Shown here one piece after another: positions 46,966 through 56,540 of a stretch of 64,000 nucleotides of DNA. Numbering within the stretch: position 1 is the first letter of the stretch; every line of letters starts with the position of its first letter. The position numbers and the translations under genes were made by a program. A model generated the notes under the pieces. It saw nothing but the letters and a program-made list of their open reading frames with translations, was not told the origin of the DNA and made no database searches. Source of the DNA: Salimicrobium flavidum (lineage in GTDB: Bacteria; Bacillota; Bacilli; Bacillales; Halobacillaceae); NCBI RefSeq assembly GCF_900156645.1, contig NZ_FTOC01000001.1, forward strand, positions 434,001 to 498,000, read 5' to 3'.

Positions 46966-46990
46966 AAAAAGGTAAATAACCTCATAAAAA

Positions 46991-47012
46991 AAAGCCTGCA
47001 ATCACAGGCTTT
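46991..47012 (-). terminator. Terminator after rpmF
   Basis: Stem AAAGCCTG / CAGGCTTT with a 6-base loop, followed on the minus strand by TTTTTTATGAG. It begins 4 bp after the rpmF stop. Confidence 0.88.
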
Positions 47013-47015
47013 TCT

Positions 47016-47189
47016 TTATGCTTCTACAACTTGCTTTCCGTTGTATTGACCACATGAACTGCACACGCGGTGCGGCTTGGTCATATCTCCACAGTTTGGG
47101 CACGCAGCCAATTTAGGAGCACTCAATTTCTTATGGGTACGGCGTTGATTCTTCACCTTTTTCGACGTTCTGCGCTTAGGTACTGCCAT
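47016..47189 (-). CDS. rpmF: Ribosomal protein L32
   Basis: 57-residue large-subunit protein too short for ordinary frame listings. It reads [20 protein letters not shown] at the start. A zinc ribbon is formed by C30, C33, C43 and C46 (CPNC, CSSC), so this is the zinc-containing form. It follows ylbN by 48 bp, the conserved ylbN-rpmF pair, and is followed by its own terminator. Confidence 0.96.
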   Translation of the reverse strand: MAVPKRRTSKKVKNQRRTHKKLSAPKLAACPNCGDMTKPHRVCSSCGQYNGKQVVEA

Positions 47190-47237
47190 TGCTGTACACC
47201 TCCTTTATGAATAATAGAGAAAGTCGTGTTACTAACT

Positions 47238-47753
47238 CTATTTCTCTTTGTCATCTAATAATGATTCCAATTTCGCTAATCGGGGATCCACTTTCTCCTC
47301 GGATTGTGGTTTTTCCTCCACAACTTCCCACCCATCTCCTTCTTGAGGAGGGGTATCTTCAGGATTCTCCGCAAACACACGGAAAGGAACCTCCAATAGC
47401 ACATTCTCCTTGATATAAGGAGTCAAGTCAAGCACTTCTCCGGGAAGAGGATGCACTTCCGAATCGTCTTCCATTTCATAATAAGGAGAAAGATTAAAGT
47501 ACTCTTCTGCCTGGATATGAAAGACGAACGGAACGTCAACGAGAGTTCTGGCACAAGGAAGAATCATATCTCCTTCGATGCTCATCGATACCTCGAGTTC
47601 ATCCCCTTTCATCTCGGCTTGGCCACTTACTGAAACAGGGGCGATTTTGCGAATGTCATTTTTCGCTTCTTCCAAAGAAGAGATATCTACATCCCCTTCA
47701 AAATAGAAGGGTTTATCCCCTGCCTGTTTTACTTTTTGTATAGGAAATTTCAT
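47238..47753 (-). CDS. ylbN: YceD-family protein YlbN (DUF177)
   Basis: 171-residue protein of the YceD/DUF177 family, widely paired with rpmF and implicated in 23S rRNA or ribosome assembly. GDMILPCARTLVDV, with a conserved Cys, and a later EVLDLTPYIKENVLLEVP are family motifs. I favour the ATG at 47753 (MKFPIQKV), 6 bp after GAGGTG; an upstream ATG (47759) and GTG (47762) are alternatives. Confidence 0.9.
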   Translation of the reverse strand: MKFPIQKVKQAGDKPFYFEGDVDISSLEEAKNDIRKIAPVSVSGQAEMKGDELEVSMSIEGDMILPCARTLVDVPFVFHIQAEEYFNLSPYYEMEDDSEVHPLPGEVLDLTPYIKENVLLEVPFRVFAENPEDTPPQEGDGWEVVEEKPQSEEKVDPRLAKLESLLDDKEK

Positions 47754-47780
47754 GGTCATCACCTCATGACAACAAGAGTA

Positions 47781-47809
47781 ATTTTAAAACCAAATCAGTA
47801 TTTTGTCAA
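47781..47809 (-). promoter_or_regulatory. Promoter of ylbN-rpmF
   Basis: Minus strand TTGACA (47804-47809), 17-bp spacer, TAAAAT (47781-47786), about 28 bp before the start codon. Near-consensus vegetative promoter, divergent from tmcAL. Confidence 0.75.
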
Positions 47810-47897
47810 CATTTTTTCTTTACACCATATGAATGTGTTTACCTAATGTTAAAATAGATGAAACAGAAGTGCAAATAATACAGGAGAGGAAGATTCC

Positions 47898-49097
47898 ATG
47901 CAAGCCACAGGTATTATAGTCGAATACAACCCTTTGCATCTCGGTCATCTACACCATATCAAACAGACCCGTAAAACCACGGAAGCAGACTGCATTATTG
48001 CAGTCATGAGCGGTCCTTTCCTTCAACGGGGGGAACCAGCGATCATCGATAAATGGGAACGTACAAAGACAGCCCTTGAAGCATCGGTCGATTTAGTCGT
48101 AGAACTCCCTCATCTCTTCGCAGTCCAGCATGGAGACTACTTCAGCAAGGGAGCCGTCGAAACTTTGGCGAACTTACATGTATCCTCGATCTGCTTCGGC
48201 AGTGAACAGGGGACTATAGAACCGTTTCTCACCGCACACAAAACGTGGGAGGATAAGAGGGATTCCTTCGATTCCATCCTCACCTCATTTTTGGAAAAAG
48301 GGAATTCATACCCCGAGTCCTCGAGACTCGCTTATGAAGCTATCGGTATCAGCGAAATCGATTTGTCCCGCCCGAACAACATTCTGGGGTACAGCTATGT
48401 CAAAGCCATCAATCGTTATGCCCCATCCATTACACCGGAGACTATTACTCGGGTCGAAAGTGATTACCATGACGAAACGATTGAAGGGACGATTGCAAGT
48501 GCCACAAGCATCCGCAAGAACTTACATAAATACGGGGAAATCACAAAGAAAGCCTCCGAAACCCTGCCCACCTTCACTTCAAAAGCACTCCAGGCATATC
48601 GGGATGAAAAACAGGTGTGGCATTCACTGGAAATATATTTCCCTTTGATACAACACTTGCTATGGACTTCTTCTCCGGAAGAATTACGTATGATACAAGG
48701 AGTCGATGAAGGACTGGAACACAGATTACTGAAAGCGATTGATGTGAGTTCTTCCTTCCATGATCTCATGCATACGGTAAAAACGAAAAGGTATACCTGG
48801 ACAAGGTTACAGCGACTATTCATCCATCTGCTTACTAATATAAAGAAAACTGACAGCAGGCTTCTCGAAAAGCCTGTATCTTATGTGAGAGTTCTAGGGA
48901 TGAACGACCGGGGGCGTGAATATCTTTCGCAGCATAAAAAAGATTTCGAAGTGCCTGTAGTTACTCAATTAAAGCAACTCGAGGATCCACTCTTCACCCT
49001 GGATCTGAAAGCACAAAAAGCTTACCTGTACCCTCTATCTGGGGAAAACAGGGTCGACAGCTATCGCCGGGAGAAGATGCCACCTGTGTTCTATTAG
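47898..49097 (+). CDS. tmcAL: tRNA(Met) cytidine acetate ligase TmcAL
   Basis: 399-residue nucleotidyltransferase-like enzyme (formerly YlbM) that forms N4-acetylcytidine at the elongator tRNA-Met wobble position from acetate and ATP. It begins MQATGIIVEYNPLHLGHLHH, with the HxGH nucleotide motif; GPFLQRGEPAIIDKW and SATSIRK are further signatures. A GGAGAGGAAG site precedes the ATG. Confidence 0.95.
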   Translation: MQATGIIVEYNPLHLGHLHHIKQTRKTTEADCIIAVMSGPFLQRGEPAIIDKWERTKTALEASVDLVVELPHLFAVQHGDYFSKGAVETLANLHVSSICFGSEQGTIEPFLTAHKTWEDKRDSFDSILTSFLEKGNSYPESSRLAYEAIGISEIDLSRPNNILGYSYVKAINRYAPSITPETITRVESDYHDETIEGTIASATSIRKNLHKYGEITKKASETLPTFTSKALQAYRDEKQVWHSLEIYFPLIQHLLWTSSPEELRMIQGVDEGLEHRLLKAIDVSSSFHDLMHTVKTKRYTWTRLQRLFIHLLTNIKKTDSRLLEKPVSYVRVLGMNDRGREYLSQHKKDFEVPVVTQLKQLEDPLFTLDLKAQKAYLYPLSGENRVDSYRREKMPPVFY

Positions 49098-49146
49098 TTC
49101 CCTTGAACCATTCCACTTTTATAAAGGGATTCTTCCAGGACAAGAA

Positions 49147-49308
49147 GGCTCTCTCACTTTTAGTTGTTGCTTTTTCAATGGGACAGGTGGGTGCCTCCCA
49201 CGTACAAAGCTTCAGCCTCTTCGTCCCTTGTGGGAGTCTTAATCTGCTTGACTTTCAGTTGGAGTCGCCACCCTCCGTTTTGAAATCAACAATAGGTTTT
49301 AACAGATA
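49147..49308 (+). repeat. Diverged inverted-repeat element after tmcAL
   Basis: Starts GGCTCTCTCAC and TTAGTTGTTG, ends GGTTTTAACAGATAAC. The core 49186-49272 (GGTGGGTGCC to GAGTCGCCACC) matches subfamily A, while the outer arms (TTGTTG, GAAATCAACAA) match subfamily B. It fills most of the tmcAL-ylbL gap. Confidence 0.7.
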
Positions 49309-49325
49309 ACACAGCCAAAATTAAT

Positions 49326-49358
49326 AATTGAGAGGGCGTATCCCCCTCTCAATTTTTT
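49326..49358 (+). terminator. Shared terminator of tmcAL and ylbL
   Basis: 11-bp stem AATTGAGAGGG / CCCTCTCAATT, then TTTTTCT on the plus strand. The stem overlaps the ylbL stop codon (49349-49351), so the same hairpin likely serves both convergent genes. Confidence 0.82.
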
Positions 49359-50362
49359 TCTAGATAAGTAACAGCATCTTCAAAAGATGTCACAGGTACG
49401 ATTTCCATGTCTGTCCCGATTTCCTCTGCTGTTTGCTTAGCTACCTCATAGTTCGACTCTTCTGCACCTTCTTCATTCGGAGCGAAAAATATAGAAGCAC
49501 CTTCATTATCTGCTGCTACCACTTTTTTATCGATCCCTCCGATTCTTCCCACTTCTCCTTCGTAGTTGATCTCTCCTGTCCCGGCAATTTGGCGGCCGTC
49601 CGTCAAATCCTTTTCTATGAGCTGATCATAAATTTCCAGCGAAAACATCAAACCGGCACTCGGACCTCCGATATCTCCACTCTCGACGGTAACATTCGGA
49701 TCAACTTCTACTGAGCGGTCGGTTACAAGCGAAATCCCTATCCCTACTCTTTCTTCATCATCTGGAAATGGTGCAAGCTCTACCTCCCTGGTTAATGTTC
49801 CATCTTCTCTTTCGATCAGGAGCGAAACGCTCTCTCCGGCTTCTTTCTCTTCTACATAATCGATGAGGTCCGTGGATTCCTTCACTTCCTGCCCGTCCAC
49901 CTCAATAATCCGATCACCTGATTGCAAACGATCGGTAGCCGGCATCCCTTCCATTACTTGCATCACATAAACACCTTCATACTGAATATCGATATCTTTC
50001 CCCGCTTCTTCATAAGCAACTACTTGTGCGGCTTCCTGGGAGGATTCCATCATTTGAAGCTGTGCATGGAAATACTCCTCCTCAGATACTCCCTCCGGTC
50101 TCACCTGCTCCAGGGGCATCAATTCATAATATGGTCTGATTTGAGCAAGAGCCCATTGCACAATTGTAGCTTGCCCTCCCCGGATCGTAACGAGGTGCAT
50201 ATCCCCGGAGCTTGCATATCCGCCTTCTACTTCGATAACCGGATCCAGGGCTTCGGCTGAACCGGGTTTATATACATAATACGGTAATTGATATGAAAAT
50301 AATAAAGCTGTAATCACCGCTGTAATCACAACAGCAATCATCGTCCGCTTGTTTATTTGCAT
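49349..50362 (-). CDS. ylbL: YlbL, membrane-anchored PDZ and Lon-type serine protease
   Basis: 337-residue predicted protease. One N-terminal membrane helix (about 7-25), a PDZ domain (about 120-200, VMEGMPATDRLQSGDRI) and a C-terminal Lon-like domain. The catalytic Ser is in GDIGGPSAGLM and Lys in IGGIDKKVVAA. In B. subtilis YlbL degrades the division inhibitor YneA. ylbJ and ylbK, usual upstream neighbours, are missing. Confidence 0.93.
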   Translation of the reverse strand: MQINKRTMIAVVITAVITALLFSYQLPYYVYKPGSAEALDPVIEVEGGYASSGDMHLVTIRGGQATIVQWALAQIRPYYELMPLEQVRPEGVSEEEYFHAQLQMMESSQEAAQVVAYEEAGKDIDIQYEGVYVMQVMEGMPATDRLQSGDRIIEVDGQEVKESTDLIDYVEEKEAGESVSLLIEREDGTLTREVELAPFPDDEERVGIGISLVTDRSVEVDPNVTVESGDIGGPSAGLMFSLEIYDQLIEKDLTDGRQIAGTGEINYEGEVGRIGGIDKKVVAADNEGASIFFAPNEEGAEESNYEVAKQTAEEIGTDMEIVPVTSFEDAVTYLEKN

Positions 50363-50523
50363 TAAAAAAGACCCCTTCCCAAACTACACTTAGAATAATA
50401 CATATTTATTTTACATGGGCTTTTTTAATAAGTACAGAAATCAGCCGGAAAGAGAAAAAATATCGAGATTCACAGAAATTTGATCACTCCACTACTCAGT
50501 TGGGGTAGCAGAGATCACATAAA

Positions 50524-50566
50524 AAAATGCGTAAAAATAATAATAACCAACATTTTCACGCATTTT
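50524..50566 (-). terminator. Terminator hairpin for coaD
   Basis: Minus strand AAAATGCGT and its complement ACGCATTTT, with further A/T pairing, then TTTTATG. About 110 bp after the coaD stop, with the half-repeat in between. Confidence 0.6.
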
Positions 50567-50587
50567 CATCGATTCCTATTTAATTAT

Positions 50588-50645
50588 TGCTTCTATCATC
50601 GTTCCTTGTTGATTTTCATCTCTACAAGTGGAAGCTTACCTCGGG
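50588..50645 (+). repeat. Half-copy of the subfamily B element
   Basis: GCTTCTATCATCGTTCCTTG then TTGATTTTCATC and GTGGAAGCTTACCTCGGG match the left arm of the 175-bp elements. The right arm is missing, so this copy cannot fold as the complete ones do. Confidence 0.65.
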
Positions 50646-50676
50646 TTTGAACTGTTACTATAAAACGGCGCGCCTC

Positions 50677-51721
<1,045 letters not shown>

Positions 51722-51837
51722 TATAATCACCTCCTTCCCATGATATTTTTCTTAATCCTACCATAAAACGTATAGGAGAAAAATCATCGATACCTATCTA
51801 CGTTTCATTATGTGAAACCTGTCCCGTTTTCTCTAAC

Positions 51838-53157
51838 TCACCCAGAAGAATATGGGTTCCCCAGATAGAGATTAAGAACTTCATTCAAAAATGTCTCTTT
51901 GATATATAAGTCTCCCTCGAAAAGATTCACAGCTTCTTCAGCTATCCCGAAACTGGATTCATTTTGCACAAAAGTTTCTGCACCGAGAGTGAGTCTGTAT
52001 CGCTCGTCTTCCGTTTCGATAAAGAATGAATTTTCACCCACCATCACCACCTTAAATGAATCGTCTTCCCTCAAAGCGTTCAGTGGAATATAGGTTTCAT
52101 TCGAATACTCCACGAACCTGAATTCCCCACCTTCATCCGAAACCCATGGAATCAAATAATAAAAACGCGCTTCTTCTTTACTCTCGCTCATTTCCGTATA
52201 ATTGGTTTCTCCTTCTCTCAACGACGATAATACTCTATCCGAGAAGGAAACAGGGTCCTCAGACGGGGGCATGGTAAGAAACCGTCCCTTGATTTCATTT
52301 ATCTCTTCTGCGGTTAATGTAGCTGATAGGGGTGCAGCTAAATCTTCCGCCTCTTGCATGGATGTTTCAAATAGCAGGGCGGCATACATCCTATTCACCC
52401 AGTGTTCCTGCCCGGGGGTCATCTCTGCCGTTTTCTTTCTGAAGAGCAGCTGTTCAAGTTCTTCCTGATCACGATTCTTAAGGGAGACGCTGTATTCGGA
52501 AAAAGAACTCCCCTTTTCATCCACAAATAACAGATAAGAACCATATTCTTCTGCCAAAGAAGTAGCACCCTTCACAAAATCTTGTTCCAGCAACTTACCC
52601 GGCTCATGTAAAATAGTCACCTCTTCATTGGCAAACCGTTGCTTCTTCTTCAGATTGAACATATAAAGTGGCTCTTCAACGGATGCATTTTCCCACTTAT
52701 AGTAATGGAGACGTTCTTTTTCAACACTGGCATCCGGTGAAGCGACCATAGTAAAGCTTCTATTCTGGAAGGATGTATCTCTTAAAGTCACTTCAAACGT
52801 GGACGTTTTACCCTTTATTCGTGCCGCCCATGCTTCGGTTTTTTTAGTCAAAGGAAGATCGAAACTGATCACCGGCGTATCTTCTTCAAATACCACTTCT
52901 TCTTTTTCCGGGCACGCTTCGTCATTACAAGTAATGTTGGTCGCCGCCTGAGGAAATTCCAACTCATAGGTCCCGGGACTATATCGATAGAAACTCTGCT
53001 CTACGCGAAGCTCCTGGCCCCTTGCAGTGATAACTACGGAAGAGGCTAAATCAGCCTCCGTCTGCTTATTGTCTTCCGAAAAAGAAAGCCATTGATAAGT
53101 CAGGATAATAGTCCCTGTTGACATGACGAAAAGGATCACGAGGAGCATTCTTTTCAT
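51838..53157 (-). CDS. Unrecognised exported or membrane-anchored protein
   Basis: About 439 residues from the Met at 53157 (461 if from 53223). A basic start MKRMLLVILFVMSTGTIILT looks like a signal peptide or N-terminal anchor. The rest is hydrophilic and acidic, mostly beta-like, with two closely spaced cysteines (CNDEACPEK). The C-terminal 90 residues, with ETYIPLNAL, FFIETEDERYRLTLG and FLNEVLNLYLG, resemble the copper-amine-oxidase-type stalk domain of cell-wall proteins, but this is weak. It lies where B. subtilis has ylbB-ylbE. Neither start has a good ribosome site. I do not recognise a family. Confidence 0.75.
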   Translation of the reverse strand: MKRMLLVILFVMSTGTIILTYQWLSFSEDNKQTEADLASSVVITARGQELRVEQSFYRYSPGTYELEFPQAATNITCNDEACPEKEEVVFEEDTPVISFDLPLTKKTEAWAARIKGKTSTFEVTLRDTSFQNRSFTMVASPDASVEKERLHYYKWENASVEEPLYMFNLKKKQRFANEEVTILHEPGKLLEQDFVKGATSLAEEYGSYLLFVDEKGSSFSEYSVSLKNRDQEELEQLLFRKKTAEMTPGQEHWVNRMYAALLFETSMQEAEDLAAPLSATLTAEEINEIKGRFLTMPPSEDPVSFSDRVLSSLREGETNYTEMSESKEEARFYYLIPWVSDEGGEFRFVEYSNETYIPLNALREDDSFKVVMVGENSFFIETEDERYRLTLGAETFVQNESSFGIAEEAVNLFEGDLYIKETFLNEVLNLYLGNPYSSG

Positions 53158-53278
53158 ACCTTTATGTACCCCCTGATATAGTCTTGCTATAGGATAGTGT
53201 ATGACACGATAAAAATTTTGCATTCAAATGCTTGCATGCTACAGTATAAGTAACATCAACAAAGAAAGGAACGATTGC

Positions 53279-53662
53279 ATGCGACAGAAATTCATTGAGC
53301 TTGGAGAAGGATATACTGATATTTATGAACTTATTGAACTAGGGAGACAAATGCCTGAAAGAGTGAAGGCAGCACTCGCCTTTCATAGTGAAATAAACGG
53401 ACAATCGAAAACGTCATTAGCATTAATAATGAAGCCGGCAGAAAAGTTCCAGCCTATTTATATATGCCGGGAAGGTATACCGAATCCACACGAGATACCC
53501 AATACCCGGTTCGACCTTTTTCAGAAGATGACCGAAGAGATACAAACCGACATTCATGAGTATACCTTAAAACCTTCCACTATGTTCCCGGAAACTGATT
53601 TGTATTATCAGTACTTAATAGGCATACTCCGAAGCAACAAAGAACTCCCGCGACTTCTTTGA
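53279..53662 (+). CDS. YlbA-like conserved protein (DUF7147-type)
   Basis: 127-residue cytoplasmic protein beginning MRQKFIELGEGYTDIYELIE with IYICREGIPNP in the middle. I recall this as resembling B. subtilis YlbA, of unknown function and sometimes mislabelled a methylthioribose kinase; the length is far too short for that enzyme. The ATG at 53279 follows AAAGGAACG. It is divergent from the exported protein gene. Confidence 0.7.
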   Translation: MRQKFIELGEGYTDIYELIELGRQMPERVKAALAFHSEINGQSKTSLALIMKPAEKFQPIYICREGIPNPHEIPNTRFDLFQKMTEEIQTDIHEYTLKPSTMFPETDLYYQYLIGILRSNKELPRLL

Positions 53663-53686
53663 ATCAGGCGGACATCTGATTCAAAG
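53657..53686 (+). repeat. Perfect inverted repeat spanning the ylbA-like stop codon
   Basis: CTTTGAATCAG / CTGATTCAAAG with an 8-base loop; the gene's TGA lies inside the left arm. No T-tract follows on either strand, so it is not a standard terminator. A second inverted pair, CAAGCTGAAA / TTTTCAGCTTG, lies at 53709-53767. Confidence 0.6.
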
Positions 53687-53861
53687 AAAATTCCGAGACC
53701 TCTAATTAATCAAGCTGAAACCCCCTCCTTTTCAGATACTTTCCTGATTGGAGAAGTTTTCAGCTTGAATGCAATAAATGCTCAAAACCCCCGTTTCTAT
53801 CCTTCCTGGCGCTTTCACACGCGCAGAAACTCCAGAGGTTCAGATACCATCTACAGTTTAT

Positions 53862-54140
53862 TCATATTCCGAATTTGTAATCATATTCCTTCGCTTTATC
53901 GGGTTTGGCATTTTCGAAATCTGTTCGTATTTCCGGTTTATGGGACGGTTCCGTACGTATTACGTAAGACAGTTTGTCGAGTTCGGCCATTTTACTTTCT
54001 ACTTCGTCACGATTGACGTAAATAATCGCATATTTTCTACGTTTGGAAGCATGTATTAAATGACCGTGTTTTTTTAGATGCCGTACATTTTTCATCTGTT
54101 GAAAATATACTACTATCCCTTGTCTACTCACTCTCATCAT
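53862..54140 (-). CDS. ylbG: YlbG (DUF2129) protein
   Basis: 92-residue protein of unknown function conserved next to ylbF in Bacillaceae. RQGIVVYFQQMKNVRHLKKH and SKRRKYAIIYVN match the family. The ATG at 54140 follows AAGGATG; upstream codons belong to the 3' end of ylbF. Confidence 0.88.
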   Translation of the reverse strand: MMRVSRQGIVVYFQQMKNVRHLKKHGHLIHASKRRKYAIIYVNRDEVESKMAELDKLSYVIRTEPSHKPEIRTDFENAKPDKAKEYDYKFGI

Positions 54141-54153
54141 TGACACATCCTTC

Positions 54154-54591
54154 TTAAGAACAGCCGCAGCCGCCGCCATCAGTGCCACATGAACAGCCTG
54201 TATCCGTGAAAACCATCCCGTTTCTAGGGACTTTTATCTGTTCACTTACGCTGTGCGCCACGTTCTGGCTGATATCATCAAGAAGCTTCTGGACATTACG
54301 TTCCGCACGCTTATAGCGGGCGACACTTTCATGCATATCCATATCCCTTTTGACACTTCGAATACTTTTCGTGATCTTGCTATAATCAGGATGATATCTG
54401 CCGAAGCGCTGTACCTCTTCGTATTGTTCTTTCATATTGTTGAAATTATGGATAAGACGCTGGGCTTCTTCATTATTATCAAGTTCTGTCTTTGAATCAT
54501 AGAACTCTTCCATAACGTCTGATTTCATTATCAACTGCCCGACTTCCTCTGATCTATCTAGTAAATCTACAATTTCCATTGTAGCTAACAT
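54154..54591 (-). CDS. ylbF: YlbF, Y-complex / RNase Y specificity factor
   Basis: 145-residue all-helical protein. In B. subtilis YlbF, YmcA and YaaT form a complex that directs RNase Y and affects competence, biofilm and sporulation. EEVQRFGRYHPDYSKI is the core motif; the C terminus carries three Cys in GCSCGTDGGGCGCS, the cluster-binding tail. The ATG at 54591 follows GGTGGAGGTG. It is kept although many sporulation genes seem lost, consistent with a general RNA role. Confidence 0.9.
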   Translation of the reverse strand: MLATMEIVDLLDRSEEVGQLIMKSDVMEEFYDSKTELDNNEEAQRLIHNFNNMKEQYEEVQRFGRYHPDYSKITKSIRSVKRDMDMHESVARYKRAERNVQKLLDDISQNVAHSVSEQIKVPRNGMVFTDTGCSCGTDGGGCGCS

Positions 54592-54677
54592 AAAAGGCTT
54601 CACCTCCACCTTCATCATATCAGACAACAGGGGATATGAAAATCTTTCGACGGAAATTTTCAAATTCTAAAAAAATA

Positions 54678-54854
54678 GTTCTTTTAAAGATTGTTGTTGA
54701 TTTCAAACAACGGACGACGAAGACGCCTGTGGGAGGAGCATGAACGGTTCAATCACCGGAAGCGAACGCAAGGAGATTCCGGAAATCCGAGGTCATGCCC
54801 GTAGCAAGTTTCCACCCGTAAAGATAAAAACCATCAATCAACCATAACAGATCC
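54678..54854 (-). repeat. 177-bp subfamily B element, inverted orientation
   Basis: On the minus strand it starts GGATCTGTTATGG and ends CTTTAAAAGAAC. Internal blocks GGGTGGAAACTTGC, GGGCATGACC, TTCCGGAATC, TTCATGCTC and CAGGCGTC match the other full copies in the same order. It lies between ylbF and yugN, which are divergent, and makes up about half of a 366-bp gene-free stretch. Confidence 0.85.
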
Positions 54855-54957
54855 AAAAATGTACAGATTTGCACAGAAACCTAACCGGTTTAATTGCAAC
54901 TTTTCCTTTTTCATAATAAAATGAACCATATACATAAATTGTTGCGAGGTGGAAAGT

Positions 54958-55335
54958 ATGAAATTAGTAAATACAGGTATTGAAGATTTGGTTCTGAACG
55001 TTAGAACATTGACAAGAATTATGGAATCAAACGGGTTTATGCTAGGCGGCTCTTGGGATTACGAGCGGGTTACATATGACTATAAAATCGAGTCGAATGA
55101 AACGAACATTACTTATTATGTGAGAATACAGGGCTACGCACTTGAAGGGGACGTGGATAAAGGGAATGCGGTCATCAAGTTGTTGACTCCGCTGCTTGGA
55201 CGCCACTATTATCCTCATGGAGTAGAATATGGCGAAGAAGAGGAAGGTTTCTCTAAAGACCTTAGCGATAAAGCCTATCGACTGGTAGAAAACGTCCAGC
55301 CACCGGCTGAAGCAAACCAGACTGAACGGAAATAA
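54958..55335 (+). CDS. YugN-like family protein
   Basis: 125-residue protein matching the YugN family: GFMLGGSWDYERVTYDYKI and RHYYPHGVEYGE are characteristic. Function unknown. GAGGTGGAAAGT precedes the ATG at 54958; an in-frame GTG three codons earlier overlaps that site. It has its own terminator. Confidence 0.85.
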   Translation: MKLVNTGIEDLVLNVRTLTRIMESNGFMLGGSWDYERVTYDYKIESNETNITYYVRIQGYALEGDVDKGNAVIKLLTPLLGRHYYPHGVEYGEEEEGFSKDLSDKAYRLVENVQPPAEANQTERK

Positions 55336-55341
55336 GAAGTC

Positions 55342-55377
55342 GAGTCGCGCATCACCGTTGATGAGCGGCTCTTTTTA
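55342..55377 (+). terminator. Terminator after the yugN-like gene
   Basis: 13-position stem GAGTCGCGCATCA / TGATGAGCGGCTC (one mismatch, one G-U) with a 4-base loop, followed by TTTTTATC. Confidence 0.88.
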
Positions 55378-55416
55378 TCAAAGATTCCGCTGAGGGAAAG
55401 GAGACACGGCCAAGCG

Positions 55417-56475
55417 TTGTTTAAACAAATCACTAAACGTCACTGGACATTAATCATTCTAACTATAATCGGGATCATCGCTGCTTACTTCATATTACCG
55501 GTTTCGGTGCCATTGATTGTCGCTTACGTTACTGCGCTTTTTCTGAACCCTTCTATAAGATGGTTCCAGTACAGATTTCATATCAGCCGACAATTCGCTG
55601 TGTCTATCGTATTCCTGTTGTTCCTTATGTTTCTTGGATTGATGGGAACGTTCGCTGTGACCAGAGCCGTTGCACAAACTATCCAGTTAATCGATAACGC
55701 CCCTTATTATATTTCACAGTTGAACCAGGTGCTCATTGATTTACAGAACAATATGAACAGTTTTATGGAGATGCTCCCGAAAGAATTCGTGGATCAGACG
55801 TCCTCCCGGATAGAGGAAAGCCTCAGAAACTCTACAGACAGGCTGACCGAAACGTTGAATATCGAGAACGTCGCTGCTTTAGCAACGAAAATACCTAACC
55901 TGATTGTAAGTCTTTTAGTTTATTTGATCGCCCTGTTTTTATTCATGTTGGACTTACCGCGACTCAAAAGTAAATTGCACAGTTATCTTACTGAAGAAAC
56001 GTCCGAAAAAGTGAAATTCATGAACGCTCGTCTATCCTATGTGGTGTTCGGCTTCCTGAAGGCCCAATTCCAGGTGAGTATCATCATTTTCATCGTAACG
56101 TTAGTTGGTCTATTATTTATTGCACCGGAAATAGCTATTCTTATGGCTTTAATAACGTGGTTAGTGGACTTCATTCCTATTATCGGCTCCATAGCCATCA
56201 TCGGACCGTGGTCGATCTATATGATTGCTATCGGTGATCTCACTACCGGCACACAGCTCGCAGTACTGGCAATCGTTCTTTTAGCCATCCGTCGTACTGT
56301 AGAACCTAAGTTCATGGGAACACAAATAGGTTTATCTCCTTTGGCTACATTGATTGCTATGTACATAGGTCTCAAACTTATAGGATTTCTCGGTTTCTTC
56401 ATCGGGCCACTGGTTGTGATTGCATTCAATTCAGCCAAAGAAGCAGGGCTTATCAAGTTGAACGTCAAAATTTAA
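55417..56475 (+). CDS. AI-2E family transporter-like membrane protein
   Basis: 352-residue polytopic protein with about seven or eight hydrophobic helices, a central hydrophilic domain (about 90-180), and the family motif region LVDFIPIIGSIAI and GTQIGLSPL. Homologues include YtvI and putative autoinducer-2 exporters and ion antiporters; substrate unknown. The start is a TTG at 55417, about 14 bp after AAAGGAG, a wide spacing, so the start is uncertain. Confidence 0.88.
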   Translation: MFKQITKRHWTLIILTIIGIIAAYFILPVSVPLIVAYVTALFLNPSIRWFQYRFHISRQFAVSIVFLLFLMFLGLMGTFAVTRAVAQTIQLIDNAPYYISQLNQVLIDLQNNMNSFMEMLPKEFVDQTSSRIEESLRNSTDRLTETLNIENVAALATKIPNLIVSLLVYLIALFLFMLDLPRLKSKLHSYLTEETSEKVKFMNARLSYVVFGFLKAQFQVSIIIFIVTLVGLLFIAPEIAILMALITWLVDFIPIIGSIAIIGPWSIYMIAIGDLTTGTQLAVLAIVLLAIRRTVEPKFMGTQIGLSPLATLIAMYIGLKLIGFLGFFIGPLVVIAFNSAKEAGLIKLNVKI

Positions 56476-56540
56476 AGCTCTTTTTATTGTTGATTTACCT
56501 CCGTCTGTTCTGAAATCAACACTCATATTTATTAGAGTTA
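56475..56540 (+). repeat. Short remnant of the repeat family
   Basis: GCTCTTTTTATTGTTGATTT, then CCTCCGTCTGTTCTGAAATC, AACA and ATTAGAGTT: the outer arms of the family with almost no core. It starts at the stop codon of the AI-2E-family gene. Confidence 0.5.

Larger units (their letters stand above)
50363..50676. other. Gene-free stretch between coaD and ylbL
   Basis: 314 bp without a credible frame. It holds the coaD terminator hairpin (50524-50566) and a half-copy of the repeat family (50588-50645). In B. subtilis ylbJ and ylbK occupy this interval. Confidence 0.7.

Noticed and set aside
53778-54059. Overlapping plus-strand frames opposite ylbG
   Set aside because: They are antisense to the well-supported ylbG and have no recognisable start or family features.
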